Source: Metallyticus violacea
Lineage: Eukaryota > Arthropoda > Insecta > Mantodea > Metallyticidae
Assembly: GCA_030762175.1 (NCBI GenBank)
Contig: CM060831.1
Location: forward strand, 75,927,001-75,991,000
Direction: 5' to 3'
DNA: 64,000 nucleotides
Part shown: positions 46,666-58,647 of the stretch, piece after piece
How positions within the stretch are numbered: the stretch's first letter is position 1
Layout: every line of letters begins with the position of its first letter
The notes under the pieces: generated by a model
What the model was told of the DNA's origin: nothing
The model's database searches: none
The model's input: the letters and a program-made list of their open reading frames with translations, nothing else
Position numbers and translations under genes: made by a program

Positions 46666-47839
46666 GACCCAAAGTTTGACTATCAGCAACAAAAATGTTT
46701 TATATGTATTTATTTTATTAATTAGCAGTTCAAAATAAACTGAATTAGATTACTAGAAATTGTATTAAGCGATATTAGTATAAATTTCCTTTACGAAAAC
46801 AAGATGGAACACTGTAGATCTGATAGTGATCAATGGATCTTACCATCGCCTCCAAGGTGACGAGATCTGGTTTCTTGTGATTTCTTCTTATAGGAAGATA
46901 TTAAAGAAGCTCTCTTTGTAACGTCCTTGTCTATTGGCACAAGCGATTTGAGGATGTGTATCAACTCCATATATGTCATTGACACTGTCAACCTACGGGA
47001 AACTGCAGTATCGCATTGACACTGCCACAGTTGAAGTGCTGAGTTCTAAAACGTGACCAGTCAGTCAACAAAACAACAAAAAACGTAATAACACCCAACA
47101 TACACCAAGCTTCCAGAATGTGTCCTCACCGCTGAATGGGTTTTGCATCTCGGCCAAGGCCGGTTCCTCTCCACCGCCGCCTGCCTGCCTGCCTATATGT
47201 CCTTCAGTCACTAGTCCACGTTCCAAGACCAGAGTAACAAATTTTGTGTGTATTATAAAACGAATCAGCTCGTCCCTTTGGTAAGGAATTTATTCGGAAG
47301 TTTCATAAGCAATTGCCTCCTTCCGGAACTGCAGTTCACGATCAGGGGAATAAATTTTACACTCCTGTATCAGTGCAAAAAGAAAACACCTGCGAAAACG
47401 TACAGGTTTAACAGAAGGTAAATAAGACGAAATTAGCGCAAATTTTGAACTTTCGCAAACAAACCACTACCTAAATTAGCACAACAAATTTGAGTTTCTG
47501 TTTGTTCTGCACACATAACATTAGCTTTACAGCGTATACGTGTTCGTTGTCTACAACAAGGTGATGCTGTGGCACGTGTACTTTATAGTGCGTGGTTTCT
47601 TTCATCAGTGACTGAAGGGTTAATAGACCCACCACATGTGTTCTTTCCAGACAAGGCGCATGGTTCCACCAGGTCATGTGCATACTTATAACACTCGTTA
47701 TTCGTGTTCGGAAAATCCAAATGTATACAAGAAACTGCACCTTATGATTTGAAAATTGGAGTTTGCAAAATGCGTAATCGGTCCGGCATTTTACGAGTAG
47801 ACGTTCTTGGAGTGGGGATGGAAATGTTAATTCAAAGAT
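46666..47839. other. No gene recognised
   Basis: The 128-codon minus frame at 47471-47857 is the longest open frame nearby, but I see no motif and it overlaps a mariner end at its start, so I do not call it. Confidence 0.35.
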
Positions 47840-47949
47840 GTGCGCAGTGTATTGCAATAAAGGTTAACTATATTGAAAAGTGAAATATAGTTTTTGCCTT
47901 TATCATACGTAGAAAATGGTTAGGCCAGAAACGTATGGGCCTACCCTCG
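47840..47949 (+). mobile_element. Mariner 3' end fragment
   Basis: CAATAAAGGTTAACTATATT, then GAAAAGTGAAATATAG, is the complement of the 3' UTR of the mariner at 27434. The same segment is also near-identical to 57450-57490. It ends with GGGCCTACCCTCG, the mariner terminal repeat, followed by TA at 47950. The transposase is mostly gone; only a CIAIKG-like C-terminus remains. Confidence 0.7.
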
Positions 47950-47951
47950 TA

Positions 47952-49257
47952 TGTATGCCAAAACGTTCCCTCCCTTTAAAAAGATTCCATGATCGGATTG
48001 TTCAACTTTCCCTTTGTTTTTAAAACCCCCATATAAAATAAAATTCGATTTGTTGGTTGGTTGGTTTAAGTATAAAGCGATATTATCATCCCACTCTAAT
48101 CTCTAAAGCTTAATCGGGATAATTGCAAAAAAATATCCTTTGATATGCTAACGTTAGCTTACTTATCGATAATATATCGCTGCATGACAAATTGTTGGGA
48201 AAGAGCTTAAAATTTCGTAATATTGGTGTCTGGGGGGGTACAGAAAAAGTTCGTATTCTCAATTAATTCGTAAAGAATTAGGTTTTCTAGGATTCAGACA
48301 ATCTGGCGTTCATATTCAGAAAATACAGTTTCTCTATAAACCCATCGACAGAAGCTACCATATTCGATAGTTTGCAGTGGTGAGACGATCGCAATAGATC
48401 TCCTATCAAGTTTGCTTTTGGTACTCAGGTTTTATTTTTCTGTCAAACTTCGAACGAAACACAATGACTCCATTCTTGTAAATACACGAGGCTCTTCCCT
48501 TCTCCATCATATCGTGACGGTAAACATAAACAAAAACATTCCTTTCAAGCTGAAAATTCGCCAGGTGATGAAGTGTCCCTTAAGGTTCCTTAGTTGTTGT
48601 TAACCACTGCACGATATTCAAATTGACAACAAAAATCATTTATAAATGTCTGCTATATATTGTAACAATTTAATACAACATAAAGGTAATACAATTGTTT
48701 ATCTATGCACATTAAATAAAATCTTAAAAGTTGCAATTGTCCCTTCTGCTCCCTCCTTGAGGGAGCCCCTGCTACGACAGCTATGAGCATTCACTCTGTT
48801 GAATATCTTAAGCAATTATGTAGTAATAATTTCGTTTGTTTAGTTCCAGTTTAGATTTGTCCCACGTAATCAATTGAGACTTGAGTTGATACGTGTTGCT
48901 TTTTGACTTCATAAATCGTGTACGAACTCTTTTCAATATTACAGCAGGCTTGTAGGCAATCTTTTCAATCACAGATCTTACAGAGATAAACATAAACATT
49001 CCTGCTCTAATTTTGAGAGAATATCGATGCTGAACATTTCTCTATACGCCATGCATAAATTGATAACAGAAAAAGTACACATGATAGATTTTTGCTAAGG
49101 AATGTTTGCATGCAGGTTTGTGTGGAATTCAAAAAAAAAAAAATAAATAAATAAAAAAAATAAAAATAAAAAACATGAGAGGAGGAAGATGAAAGGATTG
49201 TGTCGAAGATAGTGAGATTTGTCTTTGTCATGTTAACCCTTAGCATCAGCAACACCA
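47952..49257. other. AT-rich stretch, no gene seen
   Basis: A-rich tract at 49130-49172 of mixed A/AAAT composition. No gene motif. Confidence 0.4.
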
Positions 49258-49479
49258 CCGCAGGTCTTTAAGGCGTTGATTTGTGAGAGAGAGGTCTGGG
49301 GTTCGATTCCCTGACTGAGATTTTTTCCAGGTGCCGGGGAGGCACCTTAAACTTAGGCCTGGAACGCTTTCTTCCTTAAAAAATCCTTTTCCAATTTATC
49401 ATTTTATTTGATGCCTCATCATTGTTACCGCCTGTGATGTCTCAGTAGTTAAAACGGGCGTTAAACACCATTAAAAAAA
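49258..49479 (+). repeat. SINE family 2 copy, internally deleted, with TSD
   Basis: The head is shortened (CCGCAGGTCTTTAAGGCG; B box GGTTCGATTCCC). The CCAGGTTTTCC-to-ATGGCAAATG portion is deleted, so CCAGG joins TGCCGGGGAGG. The 3' end GGGCGTTAAACACC is intact. The direct repeats ATCAGCAACACCA and ATCAGCTACACCA at the edges match at 12 of 13 bases. Confidence 0.88.
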
Positions 49480-49545
49480 TCAGCTACACCAAAGAAAGCC
49501 AAATGGCTGCTCAACGTAAAGGCATGACCATTTCATTTATATATA

Positions 49546-50700
49546 CAGGGCTATTCAAATAGAAGGAACAGATTTCAAACGTTTATTTCTTCCAAACTAC
49601 AAAAGTTAGAAACACAATAATAACCTTCCTGGAAACAGAAATGTTAAATTTTCGCTTTTTATGCATTCAATGAGAGCACCGCGTGTTACATGATAAATAT
49701 CAAAACGTGGCTCATTTCTTGCCACACACGAATCAGCTGATCTCTATTTATCAAATTCACGGCTTCAACAATTCGATTTCGCAGACTTTCAAGAGTGTCA
49801 GGCATAGGGGGGATAAAAGCATGGTCTTTTACGTAACTCCACAGATAAAACTCACAAGGAGTGAGGTCTGAAGACCTGGGAGGCCACCGGCGAAGTTGAT
49901 TTTCTGCTCCTCCTCTTCCAATCCAACGTCCTGGAATGGTGTCATTCAGGTAAGTCTGACGGGCTTAGAAAAATGAGATGGGGCACTAACTTGTATGATG
50001 ATGAAGTCATCTGAATCACCTTCAAATTGAGGAAATAACCAGTTTTGAAGCATGTGTAGATAGGTTAGTCTTGTCACAGTGTTCTCCATGAAGAAGAAAG
50101 GTCCATAAATTTTGTTCACAGATATGGCACAGAAGATGTTAATCTTCGGCGAATCTCTTTCATGTTCAATAACTCACATAGGATTTTAACTAGCCCAAAT
50201 TCTAACGTTAGGCCGATTAATTTTACCAGAAAGTTGAAAGGTGGATTCATCGGAAAAATTAATCGTTCAGAAAAATTGTCTTCTTCCATATCATGTAGCA
50301 TGCTAATGCAAAGTTCTTACCTTTTGTTGTGGTCCTCAAGATGCAATGATTGCAATAACTGCAGTTTGTACGGCTCAGGTGCAGACGGTGTTTCAGAACT
50401 CGCCATACCGTTGGTTGAGGAATGTTTAGTTCCTTGCTTGCTCGTGCTGTGGATTTTTTTTTTTTGGGGGGGGCTCTTTTCGTAAACTGTAGGAATACGC
50501 TCGACATTTTCATTCGATGTGCGTGCTTTTCCGTTTGCAGATGCAACATCTTCTACGAATTTTCGATGCCACTGGTAAATCTGCTTATGAGCAGGCGGTT
50601 GTTTAATAAACTGACGGCGAAAAGCACGTTGAACTCCAATAATGGACTCTAGTTTTGCTAATTGCAGCACACAAAATGCTTTTTCCTATTGTGTCGCCAT
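49546..50700 (-). pseudogene. Mariner-like (DUF4817-type) transposase, near full length, broken
   Basis: An ATG at 50700 starts MATQ-stop-EKAFCVLQLAKLES, then VQRAFRRQFIKQPP, the N-terminal HTH. A second HTH reads RASKELNIPQPTVWRVLKHR and PYKLQLLQSLHLEDHNKR. The catalytic region follows: LHDMEEDNFSERLIF, then frames with ENPHMS-like, INVFCAIS and GPFFFMENTV. It continues with NDTIPGRWIGRGG, RRWPPRSSDLTPCEFYLWSY and VKDHAFIPPMPDTLESLRNR. The usual tail decays near 49650. At least five frameshifts or stops are present. A CAGGGCTATTCAAATAG terminal-repeat-like sequence next to TA lies at 49546; I could not find its partner on the right. Confidence 0.8.
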
Positions 50701-52109
50701 TTTACTACAGACAACCAGCATGACAAGCAACAGCGCCAATGCTGCTGCGATAGGAACTTCTGCCTGGACGGTTCAAATTTTAAACTTTTGTCTGTCCAGG
50801 AAAGTTGGAATTATGGTTCTACCTTTTGAAATTTGGAAGAAAGAAATGTTCGAAAGCTGTTCCTTCTTCCTAAATAGGCCTGTATTTAAAGAGTATTGTC
50901 CTTTTTTATTGAACAATCCCCACACTAAACAAAAAATAGCTTTTAACACACAATTCACACACACAGTGAAAGATCCGAGTAACACGCGAACGCACAATCA
51001 ATTGCTGACAAAGTTACCTTCCAAATAACTACACGTTGCTACCTGTGCATGCATAATAGGCTATGACGGCTTGCTTCTGGAGTACGCAACCCCGCTCTGC
51101 CGGCCCTTAACTGAAATAACTTCACCGTATAATTATAATCTTTATAATAAATAAAACTACCTGAAGTCCTTCACGAAAGTTGCGTAAAATTAAATTCCTC
51201 GTCAGGGTTAAAAATTCTGAAGTTTGACTGGAGTCTCTTATTCCGCAGTTTAGCTTCCATCACACATCGATTACTTCTCTCTTTCTCTGTTTTCGCATCA
51301 TGACAATAGCTGAAAGCAAACATGTATCGTACGAAATTCCCATTCTTTGTTTCATCCATTCTACCGCTCTATGAATAGACAAGCCTCCATCCTTAAACAG
51401 AACGGATTGGGAAACAACTTCTGAAAGGATTGGTATTGCAGACCATGACAGGCAAGGACTCATCTTCGTTCTCGTTTTGTACGATAACGCAGGCAAACAC
51501 AATGCTCTGCACAACAAGCCATTTTGTGTCCCTTCAACAAAAGAAATTATTCAGCGCTTGCGGTTTTTGCCTGTTCTTGTCCCTTCATCAATTAATTGAG
51601 TTGTATGAAAGCTGAATCTGCTATTGACAGCAGCGATACAAAATGCGACAGTGCTGCGTACAGGGTACCTATATACAAAATCAATACCTACCCAGCTGAG
51701 CTTGTTCGCTTGCTATATTGGTCCGGAGTAAATAGCCATGATGAATACTCCGCTAATTTCCTATTCCCGAACGTCTCGTCATCAAGAGCAGACAGATCTC
51801 TTTACGTGATCAGCCTTAATATCTAACACGATGACAGAGTTCAGCTTGGGGTGTTCATCGTCGGAGGTCGTGGCATTTACGTTTGACACAATAAAAAGCA
51901 TGGAGTCAACAACAATTAGGATGAACATTTACTAATTATAATGAAAGTATTATTAATGGATTAATGACATGTCAAAAGCTCAAATTTTTACTTTTATATT
52001 TTCCATGACAAACGGGTTTTGGCCTAAAGGTTTATTTGCTGATTAAGGTTTCCAAATAAGATTTTTCTTGACTGACAATATTTTTTAGGCTTTTTCAGAC
52101 ATTATTGAA
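50701..52109. other. No gene recognised
   Basis: Open minus-strand frames at 50773-50997 and 51260-51517 and plus frames at 50642-51028 and 51596-51826 show no motif I can name. The stretch 51170-51520 has more even base composition than its surroundings and might be a decayed exon or repeat. Confidence 0.3.
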
Positions 52110-52357
52110 TAGCGTTTAACGCCCGTTTTTACTACTGATGCACTGATGATGGTGGACACTGATGATGCATGAAATGATAAACTGGGAAAGGATTTTTTTT
52201 TAAAGGAAGAAAGCGTCCCAGGTCTACGTTTAGGGTGTCTCTCCGGCATTTGCCATTATGAGGACTGAGAAAACCTGGGAATAACCTCAGGGGAATCGAA
52301 CTCGAGACTTTCCACTCACGAATCCGCGCTCTAACAACCTCAGCCATTCGTGGCGGT
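52110..52357 (-). repeat. SINE family 2 copy, full length
   Basis: On the minus strand: ACCGCCACGAATGGCTGAGG, a weakened B box GTTCGATTCCCC, GAGACACCCTAAACGTAGAC and a 3' end at AACGGGCGTTAAACGC. Confidence 0.9.
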
Positions 52358-52983
52358 TTTTCTTAGACAGAATATGTTCTGTAGAAAACGGTTCGTTAGG
52401 TAGATAGCCACTGGCTAGTAGTCAGGTTGCATCTATTGCATATCGGGTCATCCAATTATCTGATGACCGATGTGATGACATGTATCTGCATTGGCCAGTT
52501 AGCATTGTTCATGGCCAGCCGGGCTACATTAGAGTTAGGTGGGTGGCTTAATTCTCTTTTTGATATTAAACCAATATCTTGACGAATGTCATCCTTTAGT
52601 TCGTATAAGCTATGTGGATACTATTAATTTATGAAATTATGAATGAATTTATGAATTATTTATGACACATTATAATTGGAACTCGATTACTCGCTACATG
52701 ATCTTCGAATAATTTTTTGACAGCATGAGCGAACTCATAAACACTCGTTGTAGAATAGAATAATTAGGTGTAATATTTCCTGTTTAGTATTCTTAGCAGA
52801 CGTTACTTTAGGATTAGACATGCGTTGTTTCTTTCATTGTTCAAATACAATGAGTGCGTGAGATTCAGTACCAACTAGGAGGTTTGGTAAACTCCTCGCA
52901 CTGGAATCGTGTAGCCCGGCTGGCCTTGAGCGATGACTTATCAACCGGCGCAGTTCCCCGCCTTTAGACCATAATCAGCTAAT
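52358..52983. other. No gene recognised
   Basis: No motif seen. Confidence 0.35.
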
Positions 52984-52995
52984 TGAATGACCGAT

Positions 52996-53272
52996 TGATT
53001 GATTTATTTATGGACGCTCTTTAACATCTCGGGTCATCAGCGTCCATAAATTGGGACAATTTTTGCTCAGAGGCCTCTCTTTCAGGCTTGAGGGTCTTTT
53101 TCGTTCCGTAAATGTACGACACGGGACCCACGGCTTTACTTCCCTTCCGAAGGAAGCCATACTTAGGATTTTTACGCCCCGAAAAAATTCATCGGTCCTG
53201 GCCGGGTTCGAACTCGCCGCGATCTTGGGTGTAGGAGGCAAGTATGGTAACCACTACACCACCAGGACCGAC
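52996..53272 (-). repeat. SINE family 1 copy, full length with perfect TSD
   Basis: On the minus strand the head is GGTCCTGGTGGTGTAGTGGT and the B-box arm GAGTTCGAACCCGGCCAGGA. About 20 bases are missing before the 3' end, where TTTTGTCGGCC...AATGG is lost. The direct repeats TGAATGACCGAT at 52984-52995 and 53273-53284 are identical. Confidence 0.95.
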
Positions 53273-53284
53273 TGAATGACCGAT

Positions 53285-54144
53285 ATTGGCAAATTGGAGT
53301 AATTCTAAAATTATCGGTCAATACCTACCCTTTATTTGATTTGTTAGTATGTATTACCTACAATAAACCTAAAAGTTTATAACAGTTATGTAGTTGTACG
53401 AACAACTACATAAAGTAAAAAGGAAAATTGCTTAAAACAAGGCGATCTAGTATCACCAAGACCGTTTATTTAATTAAAAATTAACTGCAATAAGAAGAAA
53501 ATTTGCCTAACGAAAAAACTTCACAAAGCTATGCTTTCTATGGCTTCGTTTGTCAAGATGCGGGGGGGGGGGGGCTGTAACCGTACTTACTGACCTAAAT
53601 GAAGGAGAAAAAGTTTTTCCACAACCTGAAGTATATTTTTCAAAACAGATCTACACGCAAAGACAATACCTATCTGCCAATTAAGGTGAAAAGTAGGAAC
53701 GTAAATATCAAACTGAGCAATTAAATAAACCAATTAGAATTCAGCATGACAGACCCAGGAGCTGAAAATGAGGTTATCATATTGCTGAACTTCACCAGGA
53801 CGTATGGGCATGTGCAATAACGGGAATCGGGATATGAGTCTGAAGTCCGAATGGTGTGAAGTGACTTAATGGACATGCAGTACTCGAAAATAATTCTTTA
53901 TTAGAGCCTAATAATTCAGTAGAATTAGAGACTCTAGAAATGAAGCAATGTTGAGTTCATGACAAAGGCAAACGTATATCAGTGAGCAGACTTAGACAAT
54001 ACTCCACATACTTGACTATGCATTATACGAGATTTACTGAAATATATCTATCATTTTGCCGATTACTCTTGAACTGGGTTGGATTGGATTAGATTGGTAG
54101 GTGGGCATTTTGGTACTTCAGTTTTTCTTAAAGCCTGGTTCCTT
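53285..54144. other. AT-rich stretch, G-run inside
   Basis: A G-run of about 13 bases lies near 53563-53575. No gene motif. Confidence 0.4.
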
Positions 54145-54532
54145 CTGCCTAAGTCCCTAATGGGGGCATCTCCAGAAGGAATGAATGAATTGAGGAAGAC
54201 AGCGGACCATTAGAATCCACGGATGGTGAAGCATAGACGTAGACGGGGCGCAGATAGAACACCCCGACACCGGCGAAGTCGTCCTTCAAGAAGGTAGAGC
54301 CTCTCAGAAGGATATTTTCAAAACTAAAGCCACCGTCACACCGCACACAGCACCAGCCTACCTCGCCTGGTACTTTCGATTCTGTAACAGGACCAATGGG
54401 ATGAAATGAGGTGAAATTCGTGGAAAGGAAAACATTCATCTCAGAATTCTGCTAAGTGACTAAGAGAAACCCGAAACACTCCACGATGGTCGGCCCCAAG
54501 GGATTTGAACCCAATACCTGGTTGCACTTGAC
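54145..54532 (-). repeat. SINE family 3 copy, long form
   Basis: On the minus strand: B box GGGTTCAAATCCC, CGACCATCGTGGAGTGTTTC, TTTCCTTTCCACGAATTTCA, CATTTCATCCCATTGGTCCT, GCTGGTGCTGTGTGCGGTGT. The 3' half continues to GGAGATGCCCCC. It is the clearest copy of this family in the window. Confidence 0.8.
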
Positions 54533-54972
54533 TGAACTTGATCTTCCTTGTGGTGCACAGCTTGAAGTTCTCGTGTCTTTCTGTTATTTCTAAGTATATG
54601 TTTCAATGCTATTTTGTAATAGCATTGTTAAGTTCTTAACTTAAGTTGGGTATCAGTTCCTTTCGAATAACTTACTAAGCCTTGTGCCTTTGAAAGGAAA
54701 CCCTCTGTTGAAACATCTAACACCTAGTGTTTAACTTATTAAGCAGCCAATTTAACAACTGTGTATAAATAAGTAATTCTGACAGGATTTATTTTTATAA
54801 CTTTGTTAGATATTTCAGTTATTAAATTTAATGTCCATTAATTATTTTCTATAAATGTCTCACGTATTGACTTTTATTTTACCTCAAATCTCAAAACAAT
54901 TCTCTTACACTGTCTTATATATTATCTTACAATATAACATTCATTTCATGCTTTTTATGTGTCATATTTTAG
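54533..54972. other. AT-rich stretch, no gene seen
   Basis: No motif seen. Confidence 0.35.
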
Positions 54973-55275
54973 ATTTGTTGTTGATTTGGTTTATTTACGA
55001 ACGCTCTTTAACATCTCAGGTCATCAGCATCCCATACAATTCAGGGCGTGAAACGGCCGGTAAATTTTTCTCAGAGGCCTCTTTTTCCAGGCTTGAGATT
55101 CTTTATCGTGCCGTAGATGTACGACACCGGACCCACGGCTTTACTTCCCTTACGAAGGAAGCCACACTTAGGATTTTTACGCCCCGAAAAAAACCCATCG
55201 ATCCTCGCCGGGTTTGAACCCGCGATCTTGGATTTAGGAGGCAAATATGGTTATCATATACCACCAGGACCTACA
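54973..55275 (-). repeat. SINE family 1 copy, full length with TSD
   Basis: On the minus strand the head is GGTCCTGGTGGTATATGATA (changed A box), with B box GGGTTCAAACCCGGCGAGGA and body landmarks as in the family. The direct repeats GTCATATTTTAG (54961-54972) and GTCATATTGTAG (55276-55287) match at 11 of 12. Confidence 0.92.
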
Positions 55276-55287
55276 GTCATATTGTAG

Positions 55288-55974
55288 AGAAAAATAAATA
55301 TTGATTACAGTATTCAAATTCAAATCATATTTAAAAGTAATAAATTAGTTTTATTTTAAAAAGATGGTAACAGATAGTATCATCTTTTATGCCATAGTTT
55401 TATTTATTGTTAAACTTCCATGTAGTCATGGTTAATATTTGAAAGGCATATCTTAAAAACCTCACTCGTTAAATGTTTTAACATAAAATATAGTAAAATT
55501 TTAGCGAGAAAAATAAGTTTTAAATCTGAACCTAGAAATAGTTTCCTTCTATGTCTGCTATCAATTGAAAACCTTCCATTTCTTCTTCTTCTAATTTTTT
55601 TTAAGAATGTTTCTTCATTCGACAGTTCTAAACTTAATTAAACAGTTTATGGGATCCGTCTATTTTGTAAGGGTTTTCAATCACTGAGAGTTTGGTGACG
55701 TACTGAACACACATGCATTTTAATGCACTAAGGAATGTCATGATTTTTCATGCAAAAGGAGGGGAGATTTCTTCATATTTACTTCAAAAAGATACCTTTG
55801 TCAATGACTTAAGTGGTTTTCTGCACTTGGCATTATGCACGCTGTACTACAAGCTAACCTTTGATGGTGCAAGTACATTGTTTTTATTAATGTTAACAAG
55901 TTTAGGAAAAATATTATTGGTATCTTCGATATTATAGTTTATTCTTCTGATACTTTATCACAGATTTTGTTGGT
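55288..55974. other. No gene recognised
   Basis: A 74-codon plus frame at 55713-55937 has no motif. It ends before a pyrimidine-containing stretch and an AG that precede the exon-like segment at 55975. Confidence 0.35.
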
Positions 55975-56073
55975 AACTACTCTACCAAAAAGCCAAAGAG
56001 TGACAAAATTCATGAATTAGAGTATATAGATTATGGAGCAACAATAAAACAAAATAAACTAGTCCCCATGCAG
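55975..56073 (+). CDS. Possible exon with Tudor-like motif
   Basis: Between TTTATCACAG and CAG|GTAAAATG the frame encodes DFVGNYSTKKPKSDKIHELE, then YIDYGATIKQNKLVPMQ. The second half resembles the core strand of a Tudor domain: hydrophobic-x-F/Y-I-D-Y-G-[NAT] followed 8-10 residues later by L-x-P-[LM]. Splice-like borders on both sides and a frame that stays open across 33 codons support a real exon. However, it is one short exon, and neighbouring exons were not found. It could be a transposon ORF or chance. Confidence 0.3.
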
Positions 56074-56075
56074 GT

Positions 56076-57395
56076 AAAATGATTGCATTATTGTTGTTAA
56101 TAATGTGCTATATAAAATTCCAAGTAAGTTAATAATATGAGTAATTATGTTCTGTGAGTGAACATGTTTTTTCAGTCAATTAATGTTCAGGGTAAAACAA
56201 GAATAATATCTTCCTACAAGTCATGCTGGTTTTAGCAGACATTGGGAGTTTTCAGACAATAAAAGTTTTTCCCATTGATAGGACATTCAACCTTCTGTTC
56301 TACGTGTAAGCAAATGCCCAATAAAACTCATTGCAGAATTTATGCAACTCTATGAATTTATAATTAGCATGGATAATTGTGGAAATGCAGTATATTTAGT
56401 TGAAACTGAACCGATTGTTAACTATGATAGACGGTGGCCAACTTAAAACCGTGGTTTCATTGGAGACAGTACCACTATAAGAAATATCATTATGAATAAT
56501 GTCTGGGAGGAAAACAGTCATTGTAAAGTAACCCTATATATTTACAATGAGAACTAAGAGTAGATTTGTATAACAAAAATGCATTACTACTGTTTAAGAG
56601 AAACGTCAAAGATACAGAATGTATGCACAAAATGTCTACTACCCAGCCAGCTAGGTGTGTACCTATCAAGCAAATCAAAATGGAAGACATAAAGAAAGCT
56701 GGTAAATCATAGCATTTTATTCAGAAGTTTTTATGACCAATGATTCAATTACCTTATTTGAATAACCTCAATATAAAAAATTTGTTTAAGCTTATAACAG
56801 CTACAAAACAATTGTTAATTTTTAGGAATTCTGGTTATTGTTATTATGTATTGCATTTGAAATGTTTATGTTCGTTTAGTAAATTATGCTCGTTTACCTT
56901 GCTTTGAACATAAAAAGTTAGATAAATGCATCAATAAAATTTTGCACTTTTAACTTCCACTTTTACTGCAGAAAGGATCCTTTGTTATCAGTTTCCAAAA
57001 CTTTTATTTGTTTATTTATTTTTGGAATTCAAAAGGCCAAGATTTTAGTTTTTATATGCTAAAGTGTTCGTTGTATGAAAGTTAATACACATATGTGAGG
57101 GAAATAAACAGTTTATTACGTGTATGTTTGAGTTTTTCTCAAAAATATACAAAGTGCCAGATCTCTTTCTGAGATAAGATGTTCAATTATTATATCAGAG
57201 ATTACATTTTCCTAAAATGTAATAAATTAATTTGTAAAAGTTCTTGTTATGTTAACACATTTAGAGTACTCATACATTGAAAATATTTTAATTTGAAACA
57301 TTGAAAAAGGCCTGAAATGATGAACCATTCAGCATGTTAGAGCGAACCAGAGACACCTGCAATAAAAGAAGGGAAATGATAGACTTTGCTACAGA
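56076..57395. other. AT-rich stretch, no certain gene
   Basis: Frames around 56200-56480 stay partly open but show no motif I trust. If 55975-56073 is an exon, part of this is intron. Confidence 0.3.
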
Positions 57396-57397
57396 TA

Positions 57398-58647
57398 CGA
57401 GGGTAGATTCATAAGTTGGCGTTGTAACCCTTTTCCAGGTAAGATAAAGACAAAAGCTATATTTCACTTTTCAACATAGTTATCCTTTATTCAATCCCTC
57501 CCCAAAATTAGTCAAAAGTATTATCTGAAAATTGGGCATAAACAGCGTTCAATGCTTCGTTACACTTAAATTTCCTTCCTGGAAGACTCTTCTTGAGTTT
57601 TTAGAGGAGGAAATAGTCATTCGGAGCTAGATCTGGGCTGTAGGGTGGATGGTCGATTTCCTTGATCCCAATTCTTCACAGTTTCCTTTGCAACAAGAGC
57701 TAATGGCACAGGTGCTTTGTCGTGAAGAAGGCGCACATCATCACTCAGCTTTCCTCTTTTTCTATTTGGTAGAAACACGTTGTCTGTGCAATAGACCAAC
57801 ATAGTACTCACCATTTACTGTAGTGTTCCTCTTCTTGAAATCAATGAAGAATATTCCTTCACAGTGCCAAAAGATTGTGGCCATGATCTTCTTGGTTGAC
57901 TGAGTGACGTCGCCTTTAGAGGCGGCGCTTCGCCAGGTGTACGCCACTCCATTGATTTTCTTTTGGACAAGAGATCATAGTAGAGAACCATAGTTTAGTC
58001 TCCTGTAACAATGGTTTCCACAGCTTCTCTCTCATTGCCACGGCAGAGCTCCAAAAATACCTGACAACAGATGACTCGTTGCTGCTTTCGGACTGAGGAA
58101 AGAAGTCTAGGCACCCATCTTGCACTAACCTTAATCATGTTTAAATGTCGATGAATGTTTCGAAGGACTGTTGTTTTGGAAATATCCAACCTTGCTGCTA
58201 TTTCTGTAAATTTCAGCCGCCGGTCTTCCATAATTTGTCCTTCCACAATAGCGATGTTTTCAGGAGTTAGCACCTCCAAGGGCCGACCGGCACGCTCTTC
58301 GTCTTCAATGCTTTCTGGACCTATTCAAAAAGTTTGGCCCATTCTTTTATGTAGAATATGAGGGGTATGCTTCCGCACATACACCGTCCAGTCGCTGTTT
58401 AATTTAATTTTTAGTTAGTCCTTCTTTTATGAAGAACTTAATAACAGCTCGATACCCCATTTTAAACATGTCATAATCTTCTCCACATAGCGTTCTTTAT
58501 GTAACTATGTGTGGCAAACTGAACACAGCTGAGCGGAAGTTACAGCTGCAAATATTTACTAAACAGATAAGGTATGACACCAGATAAGGGTTTTGTGAAG
58601 ACGGTAATCCTTACTGGCAAGGCTGGAAACTTATGAACCTATCCTCG
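57398..58647 (-). mobile_element. Mariner element, near full length
   Basis: The terminal repeats are CGAGGGTAGATTCATAAGTT (left) and, complement, CGAGGATAGGTTCATAAGTT (right), 18 of 20 identical. TA precedes the left end (57396-57397); the right side reads AA instead. The length of about 1.25 kb is that of a typical mariner. The transposase is on the minus strand and broken. Confidence 0.9.
57500..58470 (-). pseudogene. Mariner transposase, decayed
   Basis: From the N-terminus (about 58460) the frames read MGYRAVIKFFIKEGLTKN, then LTPENIAIVEGQIMEDRRLK, FTEIAARLDISKTTVLRNIH and KVSARWVPRLLSSVRKQQR. These are the paired HTH and linker of a mariner, including the conserved W-V-P-R-x-L. The catalytic part follows: VTGD, TIFWHCEGIFFIDF, NTTVNGEYYVGLLH and LVAKETVKNW. 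The tail corresponds to the PSD and C-terminal blocks but is frame-shifted (PRSSSE). Multiple frameshifts exclude function. This is the same lineage as the copy at 27434, which retains PSDYF. Confidence 0.88.

Noticed and set aside
47471..47857. 128-codon minus-strand frame
   Set aside because: No motif, and its N-terminal part overlaps a mariner end read in the wrong orientation.
51260..51517. Minus-strand 85-codon frame as a host exon
   Set aside because: No recognisable motif, splice context unclear, and the overlapping plus-strand frame is equally open.
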